Part shown: positions 43,276 to 51,019 of the stretch, piece by piece | Numbering within the stretch: the first letter of the stretch is position 1 | Layout: each line of letters opens with the position of its first letter | Source of the DNA: Phycisphaerae bacterium | GTDB lineage: Bacteria > Planctomycetota > Phycisphaerae > UBA1845 > Fen-1342 | DNA length: 64,000 bases | Assembly: GCA_028279405.1 (NCBI GenBank) | Contig: JANQNU010000021.1 | Location: 41,773 to 105,772 of the forward strand | Reading direction: 5' to 3' | The notes under the pieces: model-generated | Database searches by the model: none | What the model was told of the DNA's origin: nothing | What the model saw: only the letters and a program-made list of their open reading frames with translations | Made by a program: the position numbers and the translations under genes

Positions 43276-43305
43276 TTGACATCCGCCGCGACCATCCGCT
43301 ATCAA
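43276..43305 (+). promoter_or_regulatory. Sigma70-type promoter of the kinase-phosphatase operon
   Basis: Consensus -35 TTGACA, 18-base spacer, -10 TATCAA. The predicted start near 43312 leaves a leader of about 64 bases. Confidence 0.55.
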
Positions 43306-43375
43306 CTTGCGTGACGAACACGATACTTATCGGGCACGACGCTGGCCGGCGCTGTTCGGGCGCCGGCAGTGAACC

Positions 43376-44737
43376 TTGATCCAGGTAGAGGCTCGTTTGG
43401 AGAGTTCCCGGTCCAACGGCATTCGCGTCGGCAAGCTACTGGGCAAGTATCGCATCCAGCGCAAACTCGCGACCGGCGGGTTCGCGACCGTCTACGAGGC
43501 TCGGGATACGATCGCCGGCATTTCTGTCGCGCTGAAGATGCCCCACCCGGGGCGCGTGACGCGTGAGAGCATCTCCGAGTTCCGTAAAGAGGTGCGTCTC
43601 AATGCACGGCTCGATCATCCGAACATCTTGCCGATCAAGGATGCGGACTTCATCGAGGATACGTTCGTCGTTGTCTACCCGCTGGGCGTCGGGACGCTGG
43701 CGGATCGGTTGCGACGTCGCCTCTCGCTCGACCTGGCCCAACGTTTCACCGATCAGATGCTGGCAGCGGTCGCGTTCGCGCATACGCAACGCGTAATGCA
43801 CTGTGACATCAAGCCCGAGAACTTCATCCTGTTCGCGAACGATCAGTTACGGCTCGCGGACTTCGGGATCGCGCGTGTGGCCTGGCGGACGCTGAAGGGT
43901 TCCGGCAGCGGCACCGTCGGATACCTGGCGCCGGAGCAGGCGCTTGGCAAACCATCGTTTCGCTCGGACGTTTTCTCGCTCGGTCTCGTGCTGTGCCGTT
44001 TGTTCAGCGGCATTGTTCCCGAATGGCCATTCGAGTGGCCGCCACCGGCCTACGACCGGCTGCGGGAAGCACTCACGACGGATGCGATCAGTTTTCTGCG
44101 CCGGGCGCTGGAAGTCGATCATCGAAAGCGCTATCCCGACGCAGCACGCATGAATGTCGCCTATCGGCGGATTCGCGCCCGTTTTCTGCGTTCGAAGAAG
44201 TCTCGGGCCGTCGCCAAACGCCGGGCGGAGGTGACGGCCCCGACCAAGTGGCGTCACCTTCGGCAGCGCGAGTTTCGCAAGCGGTTCGGCCGGGCGCTAC
44301 CGCTACGAGAATCATGTCGGCGCTGTCACGGCCCGATCGCGGAAGCGATGTTCCACTGCCCGTGGTGCGGCGTGGCGAAACGCGTCGACCCCGACAAGAC
44401 ATCCATGCCGGCCAACTGTCGGCGTTGCAAGCGTGGCGTCAAGACCGACTGGCGTTTCTGCGCCTGGTGCTACGGCGGCGCGATTCACGCGGAGGCCGTG
44501 CCGCGCTTCGCGGACAAGCGCTACACGGCGCGCTGCGTCAACCGCAAGTGTCCGGATGGGGCGCTGATGCCGTTCATGCGCTACTGTCCCTGGTGCCGTA
44601 CCAAGGTCGTCCGGCCATGGCGAATCGAAGGCGCGCGCGACTCATGCAAACGTTGCCACTGGGGCGTGGTCGGTGAGTTCTGGGACTACTGCCCTTGGTG
44701 TGGAGACGCGCTCGCTGCGCGCCGGAGCACCCGATGA
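43376..44737 (+). CDS. Ser/Thr protein kinase with four C-terminal zinc ribbons
   Basis: A 453-residue Hanks-type kinase with no membrane span. The kinase domain covers residues 25-275: glycine loop LATGGFATV (31-39), catalytic Lys 54 (VALKM), HCDIKPEN (142-149, Cys in place of the usual Arg of HRD), DFG (162-164), APE (186-188). The C-terminal third has four tandem four-Cys modules, each C-x2-3-C, 12-16 residues, C-x2-C: CRRC..CPWC, CRRC..CAWC, CVNRKC..CPWC, CKRC..CPWC. The start codon is uncertain: TTG 43376 has no clear ribosome site. The stop overlaps the phosphatase start (ATGA), so the two are partners. Confidence 0.9.
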   Translation: MIQVEARLESSRSNGIRVGKLLGKYRIQRKLATGGFATVYEARDTIAGISVALKMPHPGRVTRESISEFRKEVRLNARLDHPNILPIKDADFIEDTFVVVYPLGVGTLADRLRRRLSLDLAQRFTDQMLAAVAFAHTQRVMHCDIKPENFILFANDQLRLADFGIARVAWRTLKGSGSGTVGYLAPEQALGKPSFRSDVFSLGLVLCRLFSGIVPEWPFEWPPPAYDRLREALTTDAISFLRRALEVDHRKRYPDAARMNVAYRRIRARFLRSKKSRAVAKRRAEVTAPTKWRHLRQREFRKRFGRALPLRESCRRCHGPIAEAMFHCPWCGVAKRVDPDKTSMPANCRRCKRGVKTDWRFCAWCYGGAIHAEAVPRFADKRYTARCVNRKCPDGALMPFMRYCPWCRTKVVRPWRIEGARDSCKRCHWGVVGEFWDYCPWCGDALAARRSTR

Positions 44738-45582
44738 GCACCGCCGCCCCATCCAAGCTCTTCGTCAGCAGCGAAGACCCCCTGCTCGAGCAGAAGACGC
44801 TCGCGAACGGCGACGTCGTCCTGTTCTCGGCACGCTCGCCCGAGCGGCAAACGCCGAACGAAGATGCGGCGTTGTTGATCGGCGGCACGGAGCGAGCGGT
44901 GCTCGCGGTCGCGGACGGTGCCGGTGGTCAGCCCGCTGGGGATCGCGCGTCGCGTTTGGCGTTGGAATCGCTTGCCGCGTCGCTGTTTCCGGTGCTGGCC
45001 ACCGACGGCGACCTGCGTCCGGCCCTGCTCGACGGCTTCGAGGCTGCCGACCGCGCGGTCAAGAAGCTCGGCGTTGGCGCCGCGACCACACTGGCCGCAG
45101 TTGCGCTCGAACACGGTGTGATGCGTCCCATCCACGCCGGCGACTCGGTCATCCTGGTGGTCGGGCAGCGCGGGCGGGTCATCCACCAGTCGCTGGCGCA
45201 TTCGCCGGTCGGATACGCCTTGGAAGCGGGACTGCTGGACGAGGAAGGTGCGATGGCCCACGAGGAGCGACACATCGTGTCGAATTTCATCGGGATGGAC
45301 CAGATGCGGATCGAGCTCGGCCCTGCGATCGCACTGAAGCCCCGTGACACGATCCTGATCGCTTCCGACGGCCTGTTCGACAACTTCCAACTGACGGAAA
45401 TCGTCGAACGAATTCGTAAGGGGCCGCTCCTGCAGGGCGTGCACGGGCTCGGCAAGGTCGGCCTGGGACGGATGCGCGACGGCCACGACGCGTTTCAGCC
45501 GAAAGCGGACGACCTGACCATCATTTCCTTTCGACCAACGCTGCGCGAAGCGGTCGTAAAAAAGGCGGCCCCAACGGCTTGA
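44734..45582 (+). CDS. PP2C-family Ser/Thr protein phosphatase
   Basis: A 282-residue metal-dependent phosphatase, presumably reversing the kinase encoded immediately upstream (ATGA overlap). Motifs: TPNEDAALL, AVADGAGGQPAGDRAS (metal-binding Asp and Gly), RPIHAGDSVILV, ILIASDGLFDN, and KADDLTIISF. These give the Asp ligands of the binuclear centre in the proper order. The start ATG 44734 gives MSTAAPSKLF. There is no regulatory or membrane domain. The pairing fits a bacterial kinase-phosphatase switch whose substrates are unknown. Confidence 0.92.
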   Translation: MSTAAPSKLFVSSEDPLLEQKTLANGDVVLFSARSPERQTPNEDAALLIGGTERAVLAVADGAGGQPAGDRASRLALESLAASLFPVLATDGDLRPALLDGFEAADRAVKKLGVGAATTLAAVALEHGVMRPIHAGDSVILVVGQRGRVIHQSLAHSPVGYALEAGLLDEEGAMAHEERHIVSNFIGMDQMRIELGPAIALKPRDTILIASDGLFDNFQLTEIVERIRKGPLLQGVHGLGKVGLGRMRDGHDAFQPKADDLTIISFRPTLREAVVKKAAPTA

Positions 45583-45680
45583 ACCGCCCTATTCGCCGCG
45601 CGTCCAGGCCGTATAATTCAGGGGTGGCGCATGCACGGAGGTGGCGCCAGGCAGTGAGTCCTTTCGTGTGAGGCACGCCC

Positions 45681-46784
45681 ATGCGACCGGAAATGAAAAT
45701 TGGACTTGTCGTCGGGTTCCTTCTGGTCGTCGTATCGTTCATCTACCTGACGTATGAACGGGACAAAGGCGGAAAACTCCCGTTTGACGGGAACGGTTCG
45801 CAACAGGCAAAAGCCGACGGGAAGGACCGAAAGCCGTTACGGGACGACTCGGCGCCGACCACTGCGCGGCCGCGCAACGCCGGCACGACGCCACCACGAA
45901 CCGGTTCCCGACCGCGTAGCACGACGCCCCGGGGCGCCAATCGGACAAACGACAACACGCGTACCGCAGCCAATCGGTCCGATCTGACCCCGTCTCCCAC
46001 CGCCAAACAACCACGACCATTGACGCCGACGAACAACCGGAACCGGCCCGCAACCGCCAACCCGAAGGCCGCCCAGGATCCCCGTCGACTCCCCCCCGTC
46101 AACACAGGTACGCCGAACGGAGCCGCCACGCCCAACACCCGGCTGGCGGGCGACGAAAACCAGATGGCGGATCGCGACCGTCGCGCGACAACGCCGCAAC
46201 GCCCGGGCAACCGTGACGCCCTGACGACGCCACAACCCAAGCCGACTGTCAGCAAGCCGCCGATCACCCGTGATACGCGTCGGCCGCCCGTCGCGACGCC
46301 GCGCCCGGGAACAGCCAACCCGACGCGCACATCGGAAACGACGACCGTCGGCGTAACGACACATACGGTCGCCAAAGGGGACACGCTCAGCGCGATCGCG
46401 CAGAAATACTATGACGACGATCTGCTGTGGACGGTAATCGCGAAGGCCAACCCGAAGGTCAATCCCAATCGGCTGAAAGTCGGAGCTACGCTGGTCATCC
46501 CCGCCAAGCCCGACAAGGCAGCGCGATCAACTGCGACTCGTCCGCCGGCCCCCAAGCGCGACGAAACCCCAACGAACCGCAGCAGCGGCGCCGGTCGTGC
46601 GACGTACGTCGTCGAAAAAGGCGACACGCTGATCAAGATTGCCAAGAACATCTACGGCGACAGCGAACTCTGGCGCGAGATCTACGAACTCAACAAGGAC
46701 AGGCTGAAGTCCCCCGACGTCGTACCGGTCGGAACCGAGTTGCGCCTGCCCGACCGAAAACCAAAGCGGGCCATCCGTGGTTGA
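45681..46784 (+). CDS. Membrane-anchored protein with two LysM domains
   Basis: A 367-residue protein. One N-terminal span (about residues 6-23, IGLVVGFLLVVVSFIYL) is followed by a long low-complexity linker (about 30-220) rich in Pro, Thr, Arg and Asn. Two LysM modules follow: HTVAKGDTLSAIAQKYYDDD (starting near 231) and YVVEKGDTLIKIAKNIYGDS (near 311), both ending in the VGxxLxxP pattern. LysM binds peptidoglycan-type glycans, so it probably spans from membrane to wall. GTGAGG lies seven bases before ATG 45681. Its functional partner is unknown. Confidence 0.85.
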   Translation: MRPEMKIGLVVGFLLVVVSFIYLTYERDKGGKLPFDGNGSQQAKADGKDRKPLRDDSAPTTARPRNAGTTPPRTGSRPRSTTPRGANRTNDNTRTAANRSDLTPSPTAKQPRPLTPTNNRNRPATANPKAAQDPRRLPPVNTGTPNGAATPNTRLAGDENQMADRDRRATTPQRPGNRDALTTPQPKPTVSKPPITRDTRRPPVATPRPGTANPTRTSETTTVGVTTHTVAKGDTLSAIAQKYYDDDLLWTVIAKANPKVNPNRLKVGATLVIPAKPDKAARSTATRPPAPKRDETPTNRSSGAGRATYVVEKGDTLIKIAKNIYGDSELWREIYELNKDRLKSPDVVPVGTELRLPDRKPKRAIRG

Positions 46785-46871
46785 CCGCCGGCCAGCGCAC
46801 GAGATCTTCGGGGCACGCGACGGAGCCGGATCGAGAGTTGAGATGGTGGCTGGGATGGCTGGGATGGCGGC

Positions 46872-47597
46872 GTGATCATTACCATTGACGGTCCAGCCGG
46901 CTCCGGGAAGAGTACGGCGGCGCGCAAACTTGCGGCACGACTGGGGATTCCCTACCTGGATACAGGCGCGATGTACCGCGTTGTCACGCTTCTGGCGCTC
47001 GAGGCCGAAGTCGACCTTGGGGACGAGCCCGCCTTGCAACGACTCGCCGAGAGCAACGCGTATCGGTTGGATCCAGGGCCCACGCACATCCGCGTCACTG
47101 TCGGCGACCGGGACGTCACCGAAGAAATTCGAAGCATGCGCGTCAGCGAGCATACGCGTTTCATCGCCGCCTCGCCCGCGGTAAGAACCGTACTCGTACG
47201 CAAGCAACGCGAACTCGGCGTCCGACTCGGCTCGATCGTGACCGAAGGGCGCGATCAGGGCAGCGTCGCCTTCCCGCATGCCGACGTGAAGTTCTTTTTG
47301 ACGGCGGACGTCGCTCATCGAGCCGAACGCCGATATCACGAGCTGATCGCTGAAGGCGAGGACGTGACGCAGGAAGAAGTGCTGCGAAACGTGCAAGAGC
47401 GGGATCAGACGGACACTGCCCGTAGCGTGGCGCCCCTCGTCCGGCCGGACGGCGCCATCGAGATCGATACGTCGCGACTGTCGATCCAGCAGGTACTCGA
47501 AGAGATGCTGCATAGCCTCCACGACGCGGGCCTGGTCAATGCCGACCAACTGAACGACGACCATTCGGCGGCGAACGCCGGGCGGATTGGGGACTGA
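46872..47597 (+). CDS. cmk: Cytidylate kinase
   Basis: CMP/dCMP kinase (241 residues) for pyrimidine nucleotide salvage. The P-loop IDGPAGSGKST opens the protein. LGIPYLDTGAMYR is the CMP-binding motif, VTEGRDQGSVAFP is the family-typical region (usually GRDxGTxVFP), and the Arg-rich lid follows (AERRYHELIAEG, RDQTDTAR). The start is GTG 46872, after a small 8-9 base direct repeat (GGGATGGC units) that provides a weak ribosome site. The stop overlaps the start of the acyltransferase (TGATG), as in many bacteria where cmk and plsC are adjacent. Confidence 0.93.
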   Translation: MIITIDGPAGSGKSTAARKLAARLGIPYLDTGAMYRVVTLLALEAEVDLGDEPALQRLAESNAYRLDPGPTHIRVTVGDRDVTEEIRSMRVSEHTRFIAASPAVRTVLVRKQRELGVRLGSIVTEGRDQGSVAFPHADVKFFLTADVAHRAERRYHELIAEGEDVTQEEVLRNVQERDQTDTARSVAPLVRPDGAIEIDTSRLSIQQVLEEMLHSLHDAGLVNADQLNDDHSAANAGRIGD

Positions 47598-48310
47598 TGA
47601 GTACCGCCGTCGGCACGCGCAACACGCCCCCGACCTCTGCCAACGAAGCGTCGCTCGCCGTACCCATGCCGCAGCGGGACCCCGCGACGGTCCGACTCTA
47701 CTACCGATTCATGCGTTTCCTGTTGCGGGCGGCGTTCCTGCTATACTTCCGCGGCCGGGTATTTCACACCGAACGCGTGCCGCAAACAGGTGGCGTGTTG
47801 ATCTGTTGCAACCATCAAAGCGTGCTCGACCCGCCATTGGGAACACTCGCGATTGCGCGCGAGTGCCACTACATGGGACGCGACTCGCTCTTTCGTAACC
47901 CGCTGTTCCGCAAGCTGATCGTGTCACTCAACTGCTTCCCAATCCGACGCGAAACCGCGGACCTGCGGGCGATCAAGGAAGCATTGCGACGTTTGAAAGC
48001 CGGCTTTCCGGTGGTCGCATTTCCCGAAGGCACGCGAACGATCGACGGCTCGATCGGAACCATGCACGCCGGTGTCATTCTGATCGCTAAGAAAGCACGC
48101 GTCCCGGTCCTTCCGACACTCATCGACGGCGCGTTTCAATCCTGGCCGCGCGATGCGCGGCTTCCGCGCCCCGGTCGCGTCACCATCGCCTACGGCGAAC
48201 CCATCGAACCCGCCTTGCTTCAGACATTGACGGACGATGAATGCGTCGAGCTGGTTCGCGACCGAATCGTCGCGCTGCAACAGCGGTTCGGACTACACCG
48301 AGATCGATAA
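47597..48310 (+). CDS. plsC: 1-acyl-sn-glycerol-3-phosphate acyltransferase
   Basis: Acyltransferase of the PlsC family (237 residues) making phosphatidic acid. Motif I NHQSVLDPP (NHxxxxD), motif II FPIRRETADLRAI, motif III VVAFPEGTRTIDG and motif IV region VLPTLIDGAF are present in order. A hydrophobic segment (RFLLRAAFLLYF, about residues 36-50) can dip into the membrane. Translationally coupled with cmk through TGATG. The extended N-terminus (about 35 residues, Thr/Pro-rich) is not conserved in the family. Confidence 0.9.
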   Translation: MSTAVGTRNTPPTSANEASLAVPMPQRDPATVRLYYRFMRFLLRAAFLLYFRGRVFHTERVPQTGGVLICCNHQSVLDPPLGTLAIARECHYMGRDSLFRNPLFRKLIVSLNCFPIRRETADLRAIKEALRRLKAGFPVVAFPEGTRTIDGSIGTMHAGVILIAKKARVPVLPTLIDGAFQSWPRDARLPRPGRVTIAYGEPIEPALLQTLTDDECVELVRDRIVALQQRFGLHRDR

Positions 48311-48329
48311 CCGCCTCCAGGAGAGCCAA

Positions 48330-48827
48330 TTGTCTGTTGCCGAGCCGCGTATCAAAACCGTTACCGCACAACGGTTCGCGTCAATCCGAATGCGCGTCCC
48401 GCCTGAAGAGTTCGGAGCCGCGCTCGCGAGCATGTTCGAACAGGTGTGGAACCACTTGAATGGCCTCGAGCACGTGACCGTCGGTCCCGCAATCGCTCGG
48501 CACCACTCACTCGACCAGCCGACTCAAGACCATACCGAGCCACTGCTGGACGTCGAAGCCGGCTTTCCGGTCCAAGAAGTGCTTCCCGAGAGTCCGCCGA
48601 TCCTGGCGTCGACGTTGCCCGCAGGTCCAGCCGCGACCTCGATGCACGAAGGCCCGTACGAGCGACTTCCGGACACATACGAACGGCTTCGCGCTTGGAT
48701 CCAAGCCCGCGAACTCACTACCGCCGGAGCCCCGTACGAGATCTATTGGATCGACCACAGTCAGGCAAACATCGCCGACGAGCTGCGAACGGAGATCGTC
48801 TGGCCGCTCGCACCGGAAGCCCCCTAG
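48330..48827 (+). CDS. GyrI-like (AraC effector-binding) domain protein
   Basis: A 165-residue single-domain protein. The fold pattern is RIKTVTAQRFASIRMRVP, then LLDVEAGFPVQEV, then LPAGPAATSMHEGPYERLPD with YERLRAWIQARE, then APYEIYWIDHS, and REGULATOR-type LRTEIVWPL at the end, matching stand-alone GyrI-like/SHS2 proteins that bind small molecules. There is no DNA-binding domain. The start is inferred as TTG 48330 because of CCAGGAG six bases upstream; upstream codons to 48237 overlap plsC and are unlikely. It converges with the RidA gene. Confidence 0.72.
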   Translation: MSVAEPRIKTVTAQRFASIRMRVPPEEFGAALASMFEQVWNHLNGLEHVTVGPAIARHHSLDQPTQDHTEPLLDVEAGFPVQEVLPESPPILASTLPAGPAATSMHEGPYERLPDTYERLRAWIQARELTTAGAPYEIYWIDHSQANIADELRTEIVWPLAPEAP

Positions 48828-49336
48828 CCCGGCACAGCCGCGATGGCGTCGACCTCGACCAGGAACTCCGGGTGAGCCAAACCCGCCACGAACACCAGCG
48901 AGATCGTCGGCGGGTCAGGTCGATCGCCCCAGAACCGACGCGATGCCTCATACCCCGCCTGCGGCGATTGCCCCTGGACCATGTACACCGTCATCTTGAC
49001 GATGTGGACCAAGTCCGCACCCGCCGCATCGAGTGCGGTCCGCAGGTTCTCCAGTGCAGCGGTCGTCTGTAGTCCAAGGTCCCCAGCACCAATAACCACA
49101 CCCGACGCGTCCACCGCGTTCTGCCCGCCGACGTAGACCATCCGCGCCGTGCCATCGACGACCGCAACCTGCGAAAACGCCGGGTTCTTCAGCAATCCCT
49201 CCGGGTTCAGATATCGTACCGCTTTCATCGCTCCTGCTCCCTCCCTTGCCCCGGATCCGACGCAGCCGACCGGCCCGAGCAAAAACACCGGGACCAGACT
49301 CAGGATGCTTGCCAAACCCCGCCGCCACGCGTCCAT
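48824..49336 (-). CDS. RidA/YjgF-family protein, possibly exported
   Basis: The core (from about residue 37, MKAVRYLNPEGLLKNPAFSQ) is a RidA/YjgF domain with VVDGTARMVYVGGQNAVD, TTAALENLRTALDAAGADL, KMTVYMV and HPEFLVEVDAIAAV. RidA proteins hydrolyse reactive enamines and imines. The longer start (ATG 49336) adds a signal-like leader: WRRG, a hydrophobic stretch (LASILSLVPVFLLG), then GC. The position before Cys is PVG, a poor lipobox. A shorter start at ATG 49228 has AGGAG just upstream and would give a normal cytosolic 134-residue RidA. The active-site Arg of canonical RidA was not located with certainty. Confidence 0.8.
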   Translation of the reverse strand: MDAWRRGLASILSLVPVFLLGPVGCVGSGAREGAGAMKAVRYLNPEGLLKNPAFSQVAVVDGTARMVYVGGQNAVDASGVVIGAGDLGLQTTAALENLRTALDAAGADLVHIVKMTVYMVQGQSPQAGYEASRRFWGDRPDPPTISLVFVAGLAHPEFLVEVDAIAAVPG

Positions 49337-49368
49337 CCAAGAGAACCCCTACGAACCCTTTCATAAAC

Positions 49369-49800
49369 CTAACAAATGATAGCGGAAACTTGTCGCCAAT
49401 ACAATCCCTTCGCGCTAAAAACGATGAGATCTCCGCTCTGGACGGCGAACACGATGTTCAGTCGGGTAGCTGATTCGCCCCAGAAGACGCCATGACGATC
49501 CGCGTCGGAGGGTAGCGCACTGGCACCAGCGTGCGAGTGGTAGTAGCCGAGCAGGTTCAAGCGTGCGCGTTGCAGGGCCAATTCGGCATGCATCAGCCCC
49601 TGTGGGCACATTCGGAACCGCCTTGGGTCCAAAGATCGGTTCGCGACGGGAATTGCGGCGGTTACCAGCCCGGGCCCCCTTCCCCCGAGCACGCCGCACG
49701 CTTCGGCGGGCAGCGCCTCTGTCGCTGCGTCGGCAATCCGATGACGGACCGCTGATGCGATCATTACGGCGTTAGGACCGGTGCAAGCCGCGGTCGTCAT
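49369..49800 (-). CDS. JAMM/MPN-domain metalloprotease-like protein
   Basis: A 143-residue single-domain protein of the JAB/MPN+ (Mov34) superfamily. The zinc-site residues are in place: Glu in PAEACGVLGG, HSH in LLGYYHSHAGASALPSDAD, with the Ser and Asp of HxH-x7-S-x2-D. Bacterial members cleave C-terminal extensions from ubiquitin-like sulfur carriers or act on related substrates; no partner gene lies nearby. Start ATG 49800 has GGGAGTTGCAG upstream. The final residues VSAIIC end with a Cys. Confidence 0.82.
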   Translation of the reverse strand: MTTAACTGPNAVMIASAVRHRIADAATEALPAEACGVLGGRGPGLVTAAIPVANRSLDPRRFRMCPQGLMHAELALQRARLNLLGYYHSHAGASALPSDADRHGVFWGESATRLNIVFAVQSGDLIVFSAKGLYWRQVSAIIC

Positions 49801-49826
49801 CTGCAACTCCCACCCCATAACAGAAC

Positions 49827-49856
49827 AAGACCCCGCCGATTGTACGACGAGGTCTT
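49827..49856 (-). terminator. Weak hairpin after rpsI
   Basis: AAGACC-(T)-CGTCG on the minus strand pairs with CGGCG-GGGTCTT across a short loop, but only GTTCTGTT follows. Possibly an attenuating stem between rpsI and the JAMM gene rather than a full terminator. Confidence 0.35.
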
Positions 49857-49903
49857 GAAGTTTCGTGATCGAGCACGTCGACGAGCCAAGCCCGCCAACC
49901 GGC

Positions 49904-50389
49904 CTAGCGCTTCGAGAACTGGAAGCGCCGACGGGCCTTGCGACGGCCGTACTTCTTTCGCTCGACACGGCGTGCGTCACGCGTCAGGTAGCCAAGGTCA
50001 CGCAACTTGCCCTCGTGCTCGGGATGGGCCGCGATGACTGCTCGTGCAACGCCGAGCAGGATGGCACCGGATTGACCCGTATGGCCTCCGCCACCCACCC
50101 GCGCGGCAACGTCATACTGCGATCGGATATTCGCGGCATCGATCGCCTTCGTGACGTTCATCTGGTCCTGAAGCTCAGTAAAATACTTGTCGAACGGTCG
50201 GCCGTTGACCGTGATGGTCCCCTTGCCCGGGATCAAACGGACACGGGCCACCGACGACTTGCGACGCCCCGTCCCGAGATGGGCCTTGTCGCTGGCACGC
50301 GGCGGCTTGGGTGCCCGCTGCGGACGCTCCTCCACGGGAGTCGGGCTTGCGATCTCGGCAGTCGACTCGAATGTCGGCGATTCACTCAC
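49904..50389 (-). CDS. rpsI: 30S ribosomal protein S9
   Basis: S9 with an N-terminal extension (161 residues). The core has GTGRRKSSVARVRLIPGKGT, ITVNGRPFDKYF, the ARVGGGGHTGQSGAILLGV region, and the C-terminal tail KKYGRRKARRRFQFSKR, which reaches the ribosomal P site (invariant Lys-Arg end). The first ~45 residues are Ser/Thr/Glu/Pro-rich and unusual. The start is taken as GTG 50389 with AGGAG ten bases upstream; a TTG at 50422 is less likely. It lies downstream of rplM in the standard S9-L13 pair. Confidence 0.95.
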   Translation of the reverse strand: MSESPTFESTAEIASPTPVEERPQRAPKPPRASDKAHLGTGRRKSSVARVRLIPGKGTITVNGRPFDKYFTELQDQMNVTKAIDAANIRSQYDVAARVGGGGHTGQSGAILLGVARAVIAAHPEHEGKLRDLGYLTRDARRVERKKYGRRKARRRFQFSKR

Positions 50390-50425
50390 GATGAGAACAC
50401 TCCTGCGATCAAGGATCGACAACCG

Positions 50426-50866
50426 CTACGACGGCAACGGGTCCGGCATTTGCGCCTGGTGCGGATGTTCAGCACCGTTGTACAACTTCAGCTTCGTGAG
50501 CATATGCCGCGCCAAAGCGTTCTTCGGCAACATCCGCCGAACCGCTTCACGCAACACGCGCTCCGGATGCCGCTCCATCATCCGCTCGAACGGCGTTTCC
50601 TTCAAACCGCCCGGATAGCGGCTATACCGCTGATAGACCATTGTTTCGCTCTTGCGGCCGGTAACCTTGACCTTGTCCGCGTTCAGCACGACCACAAAGT
50701 CACCGGTATCCACATGCGGCGTATAGGTCGGCTTGTGCTTGCCCATCAGCACCGTCGCGATTCGAACCGCGAGCCTACCCAATACCTGATCCGTAGCGTC
50801 CACCACGTACCAGCCGCGCACGAAGTCCTGCTGACGTGCGAGATAGCTCTTGTTTGCCGTTTTCAT
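50426..50866 (-). CDS. rplM: 50S ribosomal protein L13
   Basis: L13, 146 residues, normal length. Segments WYVVDATDQVLGRLAVRIAT, LMGKHKPTYTPHVDTGDFVV, VVLNADKVKVTGRK, and RMLPKNALARHMLTKLKLY are diagnostic. ATG 50866 starts MKTANKSYLARQQD. The frame is open upstream to 52243, but that stretch is the reverse side of aroC. It is followed at 37 bases by rpsI. The start is divergent from the aroC gene with a 153-base promoter region. Confidence 0.96.
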   Translation of the reverse strand: MKTANKSYLARQQDFVRGWYVVDATDQVLGRLAVRIATVLMGKHKPTYTPHVDTGDFVVVLNADKVKVTGRKSETMVYQRYSRYPGGLKETPFERMMERHPERVLREAVRRMLPKNALARHMLTKLKLYNGAEHPHQAQMPDPLPS

Positions 50867-51019
50867 ACCCGTTCCCGTGAAACCGTATCCGCCGAAATGG
50901 CGTGAATCGGGTAGTATACGGACGATCAGCGGGTCGTCAAGCCATTCCGACCGACGCCCGCGACAGGCCGCCGGGAAGGCCCCCAAGGAACCCGTTCGTA
51001 AGGACCGATAAGGAAGAGC

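Larger units (their letters stand above)
43012..43375. other. 364-base divergent spacer before the kinase gene
   Basis: No gene found. It contains a 7-bp inverted repeat TATCGGA-TCAGG-TCCGATA (43197-43215) and a good sigma70 promoter (43276-43305) facing the kinase gene. Confidence 0.55.
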
